Assembly: GCA_030765045.1 (NCBI GenBank)
Contig: CM060961.1
Span: 140,162,038 to 140,226,037 of the forward strand
From: Tenodera sinensis
Lineage: Eukaryota; Arthropoda; Insecta; Mantodea; Mantidae
Length of the DNA stretch: 64,000 nucleotides
Reading direction: 5' to 3'
Shown here piece by piece: positions 55,229-64,000 of this stretch. The notes under the pieces are model-generated. The model was not told where the DNA came from and searched no databases. It saw only the letters and a list, made by a program, of their open reading frames with translations. The stretch's first letter is position 1. Each line of letters opens with the position of its first letter. The translations under genes were made by a program, and so were the position numbers.

Positions 55229-56779
55229 TACCGTGCAATCCTCATGATTTACAAACTATTATTCTGAAAACTGTTATTATATTCATTTTTATTGTTTTAT
55301 TTATGTTTTATGACATTGCTTGATGTTTCTTTATTGGCGATAACAATTATGTAGCTGTTTAAACACACCTATATGTTGGTGCAATTGAAATAAGGATCAT
55401 TCATACACATTTGAACACAGAAAGCAAGGAAATTACATTGTCAGAGTTTAACATGGAAGTTAAACTCAGTTTTACACACAATGAATTATTATGCTATTAA
55501 AAATGCAGACAACCAAAAACGATTTAAATTAAAATGTCCTAAACCCTCAGGGACTTCATAATTAGATTACTGTGAATTAGGTTTCCAAGTTTTGATGAAC
55601 ATAAAAAAAATATTTACAATGCTGAGACTCGAACCTGTGTCATTGGGGCTTAGCGCAGAGGACCCCTCACAATCCTATTCAGCTATTTCGAGACTTGATA
55701 GAAAGCACGTACCGCGTCCAATACTAGGACTTGTATGCCTGGCGCTATGCCATTGCCACCTCGGAAGTTTTCGAGCTTAATTTAGCCTTTTAAGACAGTT
55801 TTAATCACTTACTGAGCGTTTTAATATTATTACTTAAATGGCAAAAGCTGTTATGCATATTAATTGAGATGCAAAAATGCAAATAAACTGTTTAATAATA
55901 TGTCCGTTTTGACTGTACGGGTCCATGATGGATGAGGCGTGTCTAAATTTTTCCTAATTTTTGGCAGCCAATCCCTGCTCTAAGTACAAGAATCCACCAC
56001 TTTCTTTTTAGCTGACGTTGTTAGTGTACTCATATGATAGTTCCATTTTTTCCGAGGCGTTCACTGAATTACGTTGCTATGTATACTCTAATAAAAAGTT
56101 TGTAAAATCGGCTGGAAACCGGAATTCGCTCTCAGTAAACGAGTCGTATGTTTTTGAGGTGTACTTTAGCGAGGAACAGGTTCTGTCCCTTAAAGCACTG
56201 TTGATCTCAATTTTGCGCATTCCTCTCTTTAAGAACGTCAAGCAATACATTTTAGTGAGCGCAAAACTGGACTAAGGCGCACATGCCGTTAGATGGGTGG
56301 CCTACCTTCCAAAAACATAAGGCTCGGCTGACTCACCTGGTATGTGTACAAAGAGGAAAAAGACAAAAACAAAAACACTTAAAAGTGAACAACAAAAACA
56401 ATACCGTGAGAAACTGTTCTCGGTGACCCAAACCGGGTCACTGTATGGGTTTCTTAAGAAACCCGCTATACATATTTTTTCTAAATAGTCATACATGTAA
56501 GATTAATGTAAATTTAGGTCTGTCAGCTTGGCCCGTTGTACCAGCACCGGAAAATATTCTCCAGTAAAAAAAATGAAACTGAATACGCTGCTGTTTGCAA
56601 CACCAAGAAGGAAACGCATGGTTAAAGTGAAGTTTATACCACTGATTAGGTACACGACAATAAATAAATAATTAGCTTTAAAAATCTACATATGGCCTTT
56701 GAACCTGAATATACAGCAGATGTCACCTCCACGTGCTGAAAATAGGGCTGCTATGTAGACACCGTGGCACGGACGACGA
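55229..56779. other. No recognised feature
   Basis: AT-rich DNA. A minus-strand B-box-like scrap (GAGACTCGAACCTGTG near 55,625) is seen. No gene. Confidence 0.35.
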
Positions 56780-57130
56780 CGACGACATACTGGCAGGCTG
56801 TGGTTCAGTCCCACGATATTTTTCTGCGTACCTACCCTTAATAGGGTTTAAGCGCAGGTAGAATTTTTGGTAAAGGGTGGTTAAGGGTGCTGTTTTTGAA
56901 TTTAGGTTAAGGCTTATATAATAAGGAGGCTATTTTGCCCCTTAGCTGATGGCTCACAGAAGTCAGCAATGTTTGCATTCTGTGGAAATAAAAAGTGTTT
57001 AAACAAGTTTTAAGATCTTTCGATCTTTTAAATTTTGAATTTTGATGGTGGGTTGAATTTTGAACGGAATAGCTCTTTGTTAGGATTATTTTGTAGTTTA
57101 GCTTTTGCTGCTGATGGGTAAACTACTTTG

Positions 57131-59836
57131 TTATGGGATATACCCGCAAGCCATGCGGGGAACCCTATACGACCTGAAGCGGCGTGTTGTGGGGTCATAA
57201 TCACCTAGAGATCTAACCAGGACGCTTTGATGGTTGGGTAATTTGGCGTACAATTTTGCTGCCCGGCGCCTAATTTCATCCTCCACGTATGGAAGAGATG
57301 AGGCTTCGTGAAGTAGTCTCACGGGGAAGGATAAGGGGACAGAGTAGATGGACCGAAGTCCTCTGCTCTGCGCCCTCTGGAGCCACAGGAGCCAACTACC
57401 CGCTGCCATGCCCCACACTTCACAGGCGTAAAGCATGAGGGGGATAATCAGAGCTCTGAATAGGTGTAGTTTCAGGCGGACTGGCATCTCAGATTTCAGC
57501 ATGGGGTACAGTGAGGCAATAGCCCCCTGCGACCGCGCTGATAGGTCTCTAATATGACCTCGGAATGTTAGACTCTTGTCTAATTTAACTCCCAGATAGG
57601 TGATGGTGTCTCTCCACTGGATCCTTTGACCCCGAAGTTGGAAGGTGGGGCAGTCTGCAGGTGTTGGACGTCTCGTGAACAGGATGGTATGGCTCTTGTC
57701 TGGATTAACAGACATTCTCCATCGTCGGCACCAGTCTTGGACTAGGCGGAGGTGTCTTTGAATAGGGTTGAAGGCTCTGTGGATGTTTCTGTTGGTGCAG
57801 TATAGTAATACGTCATCTGCATATTGCGCTATACTGACCTGTTTTTCTGTTGGGAAGTCTGCCATGTAGACACTGAAGAGAGTAGGGGACAAAACAGAGC
57901 CCTCGGGGACTCCGCCTCTTATTGGCCTAATTGTGGAGGTTCGTCCAGCAACTGTGACTATGAGGGTCCGGTGTCGGAGGAAACTGTGTAGGATGTGTAT
58001 GAGTTGTGTGGGTAGCCCCAGGTGAATCAGCTTATGAAGTAGCCCTGTGTGCCAGGTGGTTGAGAAGGTCTTTTCCACATCCAGAGATACCGCAGCAGTG
58101 AATGCGCGTTCCTGAAAACCCAGGGCAGCAGCCTCCACCACACGCAGCAGTTGCTGAGGTGTAGAGTGCCCAGGTCGAAAGCCGAACTGATGTTCTGGGA
58201 TGGCTTGCATGTTTCTCAGTAAAGGGGATAATCGGGTTAGGATCATCCTCTCTAGAACTTTCGAGAGGATGGACAAAAGGCTTATGGATCTGTAGTTGGA
58301 GGGGTGTACCGGGTCTTTCCCAGGTTTCAAAATGCAGATCACCCGAGCCTCTCTCCACTCGCGTGGAAAGTGACCCAGGGTAAGGCACATATTGAATACT
58401 CTAGTTAGTAAGAGCACGGCGTTGAAGGGAAGGTGACGAAGCATGAGGGGAGTTAGTCCGTCAGGTCCCGCCGCCGTTTTGATTTTGAGGCGTTTTAATG
58501 CGCCATGGGTTTCGGTGGGACGTATCACCGGTAGTCGTTCCGCATCCTCCGGCGGACGTCGTAAGAATCGACGTACTTCTTGGCGGGTACGTTCTGAGAA
58601 TCTATAGTCCTGGGGGTCGTCTCTGGGACACATGGTCCGCTCTAGATAGTCAGCGAACACGTTGGCTTTGGCTTCAGGTTCGTATACCAGGCCTCGGGTG
58701 CCCTGAATTGGCGAGTTGTATTGGCCACGACGGTTTCGAAGGCATCTGGTGATCTTCCACACGTCCCCACTTTCAGTGTCCAGGCTGGCCATCTTGCTCT
58801 CCCACGCTTGCACTCGGTGCACACGCAGTCGAGCTCCGACCAGTCGGCGCAGTCGCCGTAATAGGGCTCTGTTGTGGGGTGTGCGATGCCTTTGATAAAG
58901 CCTTCGTGCCGCCCAGGACCGACGGATAAGGAGGATTATGTCAAGTGGGAGGACGTCTGGGTGTAAGGGAGCTGGAGCACGGATTGTCAGGTTTTGGGCA
59001 GTTCTTGTCACAATGGATGTGAAAGAAGAAACTGCCGCCTCAAGAGTTGGGATGTCGTTGATTCTGGGGTTAGGTGGGATGGAGGTGCGAAGGCAGTTAC
59101 GAACACCTTCCCAGTCCGTTTCCCGAGTGTAATTTAAGCTGTCATGACTGGCAATCCGGGTATTGATTTCTGCCAGTACTTGGTTGTGGTCTGACTGGAG
59201 AGCATTTATTGATGTCAGTGTGAGATGAAATGGGAAATGCTCTATGATCGCAAAGTCTATGACAGTGGGTAGCCCTAGATCATGCGGGTGATGTGTGGGT
59301 TGCCACGGGCCCTCCACCCTTAGTTCGGGGTCCGCGTCGATGAGGCGGATGATGGAATTGCCTCGGGCATCCGCCCTTCGACCGCAGTGCCAGCGTTGGT
59401 GTTTGGCGTTGAAGTCCCCAGCTAGGATGACGTTGGGATAAAGGGCTAGGATGGAATGGTAGTCATTAGGGACAAACTGCCTTCGTGGAGGGTGATATAC
59501 TGAGACTATCAGTATCTCTGTGCCGTCAAGGTTCAGAGTGATAGCCGTGGCCTCTAGTGTTTGAAGGGGTGGGAGCTGGTTTGGGCGATGGACTACGTTT
59601 TGCCTTCCGAACACCGCCGTTCCGCCTCCAGGGCGACCTTGACGATCAGTTCTGTGGCAAACGTAGCCCGGTAAACGGAAGCGAACATTTGGGCGTAGGT
59701 GAGTTTCGCTAACTAGAATAGCGTCTAGGGCATAAGTGCGGGCAAAGTGGGATAACTCCCCCGCCTGGCCAGCCAATCCGCACGCGTTCCAAAACGCGAA
59801 CCGAAATGAGGTGCTTGGCCTAGTTTGTCTGGCCAT
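57131..59836 (-). CDS. Jockey-group ORF2: endonuclease and reverse transcriptase, 901 aa, unbroken
   Basis: A single open frame of normal length. The endonuclease occupies residues ~11-220: FAFWNACG (14-20), VSETH with Glu44, GGGTAVF, GDFNAKHQRW (140-149) and LQSDHNQV with SDH at 215-217. The RT spans ~440-760: KTAAGPDGLTPLML, YRSISLLSILSKVLERM, FGFRPGHST, SLDVEKTFSTTWH with catalytic Asp586, GGVPEGSVLSPTLF, QYADDVLLYC with YADD at 672-675, and TYLGVKLDKSLTF. LMLYACEVWGMAAGS and a basic tail follow. The ATG overlaps the end of ORF1 by 17 bases in a different frame, so ORF2 probably depends on reinitiation. All catalytic residues are present. Small departures from clade habit are YRSISLL (usually YRPISLL) and KTF (usually KAF/AFD). 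This is the best candidate in the window for an encoded active enzyme. Confidence 0.93.
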   Translation of the reverse strand: MARQTRPSTSFRFAFWNACGLAGQAGELSHFARTYALDAILVSETHLRPNVRFRLPGYVCHRTDRQGRPGGGTAVFGRQNVVHRPNQLPPLQTLEATAITLNLDGTEILIVSVYHPPRRQFVPNDYHSILALYPNVILAGDFNAKHQRWHCGRRADARGNSIIRLIDADPELRVEGPWQPTHHPHDLGLPTVIDFAIIEHFPFHLTLTSINALQSDHNQVLAEINTRIASHDSLNYTRETDWEGVRNCLRTSIPPNPRINDIPTLEAAVSSFTSIVTRTAQNLTIRAPAPLHPDVLPLDIILLIRRSWAARRLYQRHRTPHNRALLRRLRRLVGARLRVHRVQAWESKMASLDTESGDVWKITRCLRNRRGQYNSPIQGTRGLVYEPEAKANVFADYLERTMCPRDDPQDYRFSERTRQEVRRFLRRPPEDAERLPVIRPTETHGALKRLKIKTAAGPDGLTPLMLRHLPFNAVLLLTRVFNMCLTLGHFPREWREARVICILKPGKDPVHPSNYRSISLLSILSKVLERMILTRLSPLLRNMQAIPEHQFGFRPGHSTPQQLLRVVEAAALGFQERAFTAAVSLDVEKTFSTTWHTGLLHKLIHLGLPTQLIHILHSFLRHRTLIVTVAGRTSTIRPIRGGVPEGSVLSPTLFSVYMADFPTEKQVSIAQYADDVLLYCTNRNIHRAFNPIQRHLRLVQDWCRRWRMSVNPDKSHTILFTRRPTPADCPTFQLRGQRIQWRDTITYLGVKLDKSLTFRGHIRDLSARSQGAIASLYPMLKSEMPVRLKLHLFRALIIPLMLYACEVWGMAAGSWLLWLQRAQSRGLRSIYSVPLSFPVRLLHEASSLPYVEDEIRRRAAKLYAKLPNHQSVLVRSLGDYDPTTRRFRSYRVPRMACGYIP

Positions 59837-61584
59837 TTTGGGTGTTTTGGAGTACGGAGGTTAGAAGGGCGAGCCCCTCCATTACAATGAGCGTCTTGGC
59901 TGTTGAGTCACTCGCAGAACTATATCTCACGATGAGATCGCAAATCCTTTGCCCATGGGTCTGCAAAACTAGCTGCACCCATTTGAGCAGGTCAGTGAGC
60001 TGAAAGGTAGGGGATGAGGGGGTGTTGTTTGTGGAAGGAGGGGATGCTGGTGTCTCCTCGGCTCTAGCCTCCTCGGCTCTAGCCTCCTCCTGATGATGTC
60101 GGGTGGTGGAAACATCTCTCGCTTCGACCACTCTGGGTGCTCGTTTGGGCTTCCGGGGTTTTCTCTCCCTCTGCGGCCTTGGGATTGTTTGTAAGGGAGG
60201 TTTATTTTGGGGCTGATGTTGTGTGTTGTGTGGTGGTTGCTGGTGTTGTTCTCGAGATGTCCATGGATTACCCGAGGTGCGTTGGTTTGTTTGAGCTTGC
60301 GAAACTCTAGGGGTGTTGGCTAGTTGGGGTTGAGGGGCCTGGTGATTTGAGGTGGAAGGTCTCACTTGGCCTCCTCTGACGGGAGTTGGACCTTGAGGTA
60401 TCTGTGGTCTCCTGAAGGCGATCACTCTCTTCCTCGCAGGGCAACCTCCATAGCAGGCCACATGTTTGCCCTTGCAGTTTGCGCAGGTGGGATCATCTGT
60501 TATCTGTCTAGGGCAGGATTCTTTGTGGTGCGCCTCACCACAGCGAAGACATCGCAGGTTTCTGCGGCAGAAATGGCTCGAATGGTTGAAGCCAAGACAT
60601 CGGTAGCACGTAGGGGCCCAAAAGAACTCCTCACAGCTTCCACCTTCACCCTGAGGCAGGAGAGAGACGTGACTCCGTCGATTTTCATCTCCGGATCACA
60701 CGCCCTCTCCACCACAACCAGGAAAAGAGGAATTGGTCTCTTGGCTTCCCCGTTCTCGCCCGGTTTGGTAAGTTGCCTTACCAGTCGAGGGGTGATGCCT
60801 TTAGTTTGAGCTCTTCTTCGATATCGCCCACGGGCGTATCTAATGGAAGACCTCTGATAACACGGCGGATGTCTCGAGTTTTGTCGAGACCAAACGTAAA
60901 ATGAGGGAGATTTCTCTTCTCAAGGACAGATAGGAGGGTGTTGTAGTCCCTTACATGTTTCGCCTGAAGGACGCAGTGGCTCTTCCTCCTCGTCAGCGAG
61001 CACGACCCCGAAAGTGTTGGCATATCTTCTTTTAAGAAGCCTACCATACCCCTGAAGTCGTCTACAATGATAGGCGGAATATGCTGCTTGTCTGGTTTTT
61101 CAGTTGGTTCACCAGTTGGTTCATCAGTCGAGACAGTTGATGGGTTCTGTCGGCGCTTCCTCCAACGGTTGACCACTTCTCGAAATTGTGCCTCGTCCAC
61201 CTCAGTTGAGATGTCAGAGGAGCTTGCCTCGTCTTCGTCCATCCTGGACGTTTCAGATTGGACGACAGTCTCGTCAGTATTGAATTCCGCATCTGAATCC
61301 TCGCGGGAGCTGTCAGAGTTTGCCTCTGAGGTTTGGTCTAAACGTGAATTTGATTCGCGTTTAGCGTCTTGGTTGGACGTGTATTCGGTTAGTGCCAAAC
61401 GTTTGGCGTTGCCATTTCCGCCTTGTATGGGCTTTCGGCGTCGCCGGTTGACTGTCTCCTGAGGTGAGCTTGCGGAGACATTGTTTGCGCCAGATGTGCT
61501 GGGCATTGCTGAGTTCTCAATATCGAGTCTGGTTTCGCTGTTTTTGACAGTGGGATTGGGTTTAGTAGTAGACATTGTAGGCAT
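59820..61584 (-). pseudogene. Jockey-group ORF1 (Gag-like), two single-base deletions
   Basis: The start is taken at MPTMSTTKPNP (61,584). Residues ~1-170 are low-complexity, acidic and Ser-rich. Then comes the PRE-type domain (HVRDYNTLLSVLEKRNLPHF, IRRVIRGLPLDTPVGDIEEE). The frame breaks near 60,779 (after SPLDW) and again near 60,613, each by one missing base. In the third frame the zinc knuckles read CYRCLGFNHSSHFC (CX2CX4HX4C), CLRCGEAHHKESC (CX2CX3HX4C) and CANCKGKHVACYGGC (CX2CX3HX6C). A Pro/Gln/Arg-rich linker and a helical tail (LLTSVLQNTQNGQTN) end the protein, about 590 residues in all. Neither break has a slippery heptamer in the right register, so they look like mutations. The 213-codon open part at 59,820-60,461 starts only at an internal GTG and is not an independent gene. 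Confidence 0.88.
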
Positions 61585-61989
61585 ACAATATTATCGGGCT
61601 GACCACTTACCTCCAGCAGCGGTTGCTAAGAAGCGTTGCCAACAGAGGACCGAACACCCAAAGGATGCGCCTATATCCACCCGAAGGTGTTGGCTCTAGC
61701 CTTGTTGACAAACCGCTACTGCTTGTTAGTCGGGACTCTGCTTGCAGTATTTGGAGACCAATACCGATGCTTGATGCAAGCACCAATCAGGCACTCCAAT
61801 ACAAAGTCCAATCAGGAGCCAGTTGTTTCCACTCCAGGAAAGCTAGCCTTCGGTAAGCTCTAAAGTTTGCTTACCAAACTTCTTTTAGAGCTACCCCACG
61901 TTGTCTTTGGCTAATGTATTAGCCCGAAGTACAAAGCTTGTGCACCACCGGCATGCGCAGTCCACCTTCTTGCGGGATCTCCTGCTCCG

Positions 61990-62890
61990 TAGGGATGGCT
62001 GAAAATTCCGTCTTTCCACCAGTGAGAAGGAAACACGTCCGCTCTGGTTGAACGACGACGTGAGAATCCGTGGCACGGAATTGAAAAGGTTCCAAATATG
62101 TTCCTGGGAATCTCCCTTCTTGCAGTTGGTATGCGAGCCCACGAATCATTGACACTGGTTACTGGAGGACCGTGAAGAACAAGTTGCCGACCAACCATAT
62201 CTTAGACATGTTCGATGGGGATATGTGGAGCGAACGTGTAGGCCAGGGAATCAATGGTATCCGTGCTTCTTCAAAGAAGACCTGCATATTCCTCGAAACG
62301 TGTAGCCGTGCGTTTTCCAGGTGAAAGCTGGCAAGAGGAGATGCTTGAAGCAGGGGGAATACTTCGGACTCCAAATCCTCCCTTATGTGTTGGTTGCTGT
62401 TCAAATTGCACTCAGTTAATGGCAGGTGAGATTGGTTGATGTAACCAATGGTGCCGCAAACCATCACACCTGGTGTTTGTCCGCTATGCCTCTCAGCAAT
62501 GCAGGCCCATAAATTGCGCTCATCTCGATACCGTCCTACAAGTTTGCGGCCATCATTGTATCGTAGTACATGTTGAAGCGGAAATGCTCTGAAAAGAGTA
62601 TACTTTGCTTCTCGGCATGTCAGTGACGGTGTTCACGTACCCATTGCAGACGAAGGCGTTTATGGTTTCTGTACAATGGAAGCCGACATAATGGCATAGT
62701 AGAATCACTCCAATCCTCAGTAGACGGCAACGAACCGTCGACACAGATTCATACCTGTTGTAGTGCTCCAGCGTCGAGCTAACACTGTAAATGAAGCTGT
62801 GTAGTCCATTATGGCCATACGGACAAGATGACGATCATATTGCGTGCTGCAGTACCATATTTTCTTGCAACAACACTCTTCTATCCAATG

Positions 62891-62972
<82 letters not shown>

Positions 62973-63080
62973 TCGCTATCATGGTAGCATACTCTGTACG
63001 AGCTGAAATATCACGGTACGACAAACCCATTTCCCGGAGTCCGATCATTCTATCCTGATCGAACTCACATGTATATGTTT
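61990..63080 (-). pseudogene. Tc1-type (DD34E) transposase, dead, split by a CA microsatellite
   Basis: Minus-strand reading from 63,072: CEFDQDRMIGLREMGLSYRD and ISARTEYATMIAM (first helix-turn-helix), then the CA repeat. Next are STVRCRLLRIGVILL (second helix-turn-helix), LFSEHFRFN (first catalytic site, Asp replaced by Glu), RKLVGRYRDERNLWACIAE, GVMVCGTIGYINQSHLPLTE, SFHLENARLHVSRNM (second site, Asp replaced by Glu) and PWPTRSLHISPSNMSKIW (third site: SPIE expected, SPSN present). The distance between the second and third sites is 34 residues, the Tc1 value. The C-terminus follows as MVGRQLVLHGPPVTSV and EHIWNLFNSVPR. All three catalytic acids are changed and several frameshifts occur. 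The terminal repeats were not identified. Confidence 0.85.
62895..62969. repeat. (CA)37 microsatellite inside the Tc1 relic
   Basis: Seventy-five bases of CA. On the transposase strand it follows the codons for YATMIAM and replaces or expands former coding sequence between the two helix-turn-helix parts. Confidence 0.98.
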
Positions 63081-64000
63081 CACCCTTCTGGCGTTAACGA
63101 GGCACATTAGCACTTGCTTGAACGTTTCCATCTTGTTTGACAGTTTTTCACTGATTATACTTGGCGCAACACTGACCGTGTAAGACAAACAAAATAGAGC
63201 TTTGTACGGTCTATGTGTGCCCTATCCTTCTGCAATTCTAACCATACACCCAACAAGTTTGGATTCATTGGGGGAATTCATTCATGGTGTTGGAATTTTC
63301 ATAAGCAATGGTATATAAGCATTACCATGGCGATTGTTAACTGTGAAAAAAGTAATACAGAAAATGTAATGTAGTTTGTTTATAATTAGTCCAAAATTAT
63401 AACTAAAATTTAGGTTTCTGCGATGGCTTTTTCCACAATTACAAGATGTTTGGGATATGCTATCTCAAAATAAGTTTCAAAAAGGATTGTAGTTTAACAG
63501 AAAAAATGAGAATCAGTCGGAAAGTTTAATATACTACCGGTATATTGCCGTAATAGCAACAGTATGAATGTTTCGTGGTTCAGGTCCTGACTATGTCATT
63601 GAACATTTCGATCTTCTCTACCTTTCGAAAGTAGATGTTTTTAGCATTGCTGTACGTATAGGATATTCCAACGGTAGCTTAAATGCCAGAACTGTGCACT
63701 GAAAGTTTAAGTCTAACTTTAAATAGCTCCACTTTCCGAAATTTGTTTATTTGTTTGTTTATTTGTTTATATTTATATTATTAATATTTTGGTGCAAGTA
63801 TACTGTGCTCTATAGAAGTGATACATCTCTATTCACATATTACATACTTCTTTGGAAAAAAGGAGCAAAGCGATAGCAGTATAACGATGACTTTATATTC
63901 ATATCCTCAAAGACGCTAAAGTTATTGGAGCTTCACCTTACGTTCTGAGGAAAACTTCTTGGTAAGAAGGTACACTTCTGAAGTTGCCAGCTATTATAAA
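63081..64000. other. No recognised feature
   Basis: AT-rich DNA with a TTTATTTGTTTA-rich tract near 63,745-63,775 and a B-box-like GTGGTTCAGGTCCTG at 63,576. No gene recognised. Confidence 0.35.

Larger units (their letters stand above)
56780..61900 (-). mobile_element. Jockey-group non-LTR retrotransposon, near complete, minus strand
   Basis: From right to left: a 5' UTR of up to ~300 bp (its GC-rich sequence starts near 61,900), ORF1 with two frameshifts, ORF2 intact, and a 3' UTR of ~330 bp that contains ATTTTGAATTTTGATGGTGG and TTTTGCCCCTTAGCTGATGG and seems to end near a CGACGACGACGAC run at 56,771-56,786. Ends are approximate, and no target duplication was recognised. It abuts the Tc1 relic at 61.9-63.1 kb. 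GC content is far above the surroundings, so the element is a recent arrival compared with most of the window. Confidence 0.9.

Noticed and set aside
58032..58388. 118-codon and other ORFs overlapping ORF2 of the minus-strand Jockey element
   Set aside because: Shadow frames of the 901-codon ORF2; no independent family resemblance.
60500..60715. Programmed -1 frameshift in ORF1 of the minus-strand element
   Set aside because: Neither break has a slippery heptamer in register and both are best explained by single-base deletions.

Overview
The window looks like AT-rich nuclear DNA of an arthropod, most likely an insect with a large, repeat-laden genome. There is no operon structure and no convincing host gene. 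There are long (GT)n, (CA)n and (ATT)n microsatellites, and almost every protein-like stretch belongs to an animal transposon family (Jockey-type non-LTR retrotransposons, hAT, IS630-Tc1-mariner, Gypsy-type LTR relics, tRNA-derived SINEs). I cannot name the species from sequence alone.

Layout. 0-10 kb: a Gypsy-type LTR end with primer site (~2.2 kb), a 904-bp hAT element with an exact 8-bp target duplication (3.2-4.1 kb), a long-TIR MITE (4.3-4.6 kb), a mariner relic (~5 kb) and the first copy of a recurrent ~0.85-kb non-coding repeat, here called R850, split by another TIR element (6.5-7.9 kb). 9.8-13.2 kb: a broken Jockey-group retrotransposon. 13.7-14.0 kb: a short non-autonomous derivative of the transposon found at 28 kb. 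15-27 kb: R850 copies, a SINE, reverse-transcriptase tails, a second Gypsy primer site and a tRNA-like foldback. 27.4-30.1 kb: a nest in which a DD82E (Sailor-like) transposon has landed in the first exon of the transposase of another TA-specific transposon. 30-43 kb: more R850 copies. One is split by a full-length Jockey element with target duplication (32.6-37.1 kb), another by a TIR element carrying a relic of an unnamed arthropod protein family. 43-56 kb: mostly unrecognised DNA with hAT, mariner-foldback and Jockey relics. 56.8-61.9 kb: a Jockey-group element on the minus strand with an unbroken 901-codon ORF2. 61.9-63.1 kb: a dead Tc1 (DD34E) transposase split by a CA repeat.

How the parts work together. 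The autonomous-type elements encode their own machinery: nucleic-acid-binding ORF1 plus endonuclease/RT ORF2 in the Jockey elements, and a DDE transposase in the DNA transposons. The short elements (the 272-bp Sailor derivative, MITEs, SINE, R850) carry no coding capacity and must have been moved by proteins made elsewhere. The nesting gives a relative chronology: R850 is old and is hit at least four times; the Jockey element, the MITEs and the Sailor element are younger.

Best leads: the Sailor/TE-2 nest with its matching 272-bp derivative, the R850 family with a terminal hairpin and a microsatellite at one fixed internal position, and a small tRNA-like foldback family. Boundaries marked approximate were judged by eye.
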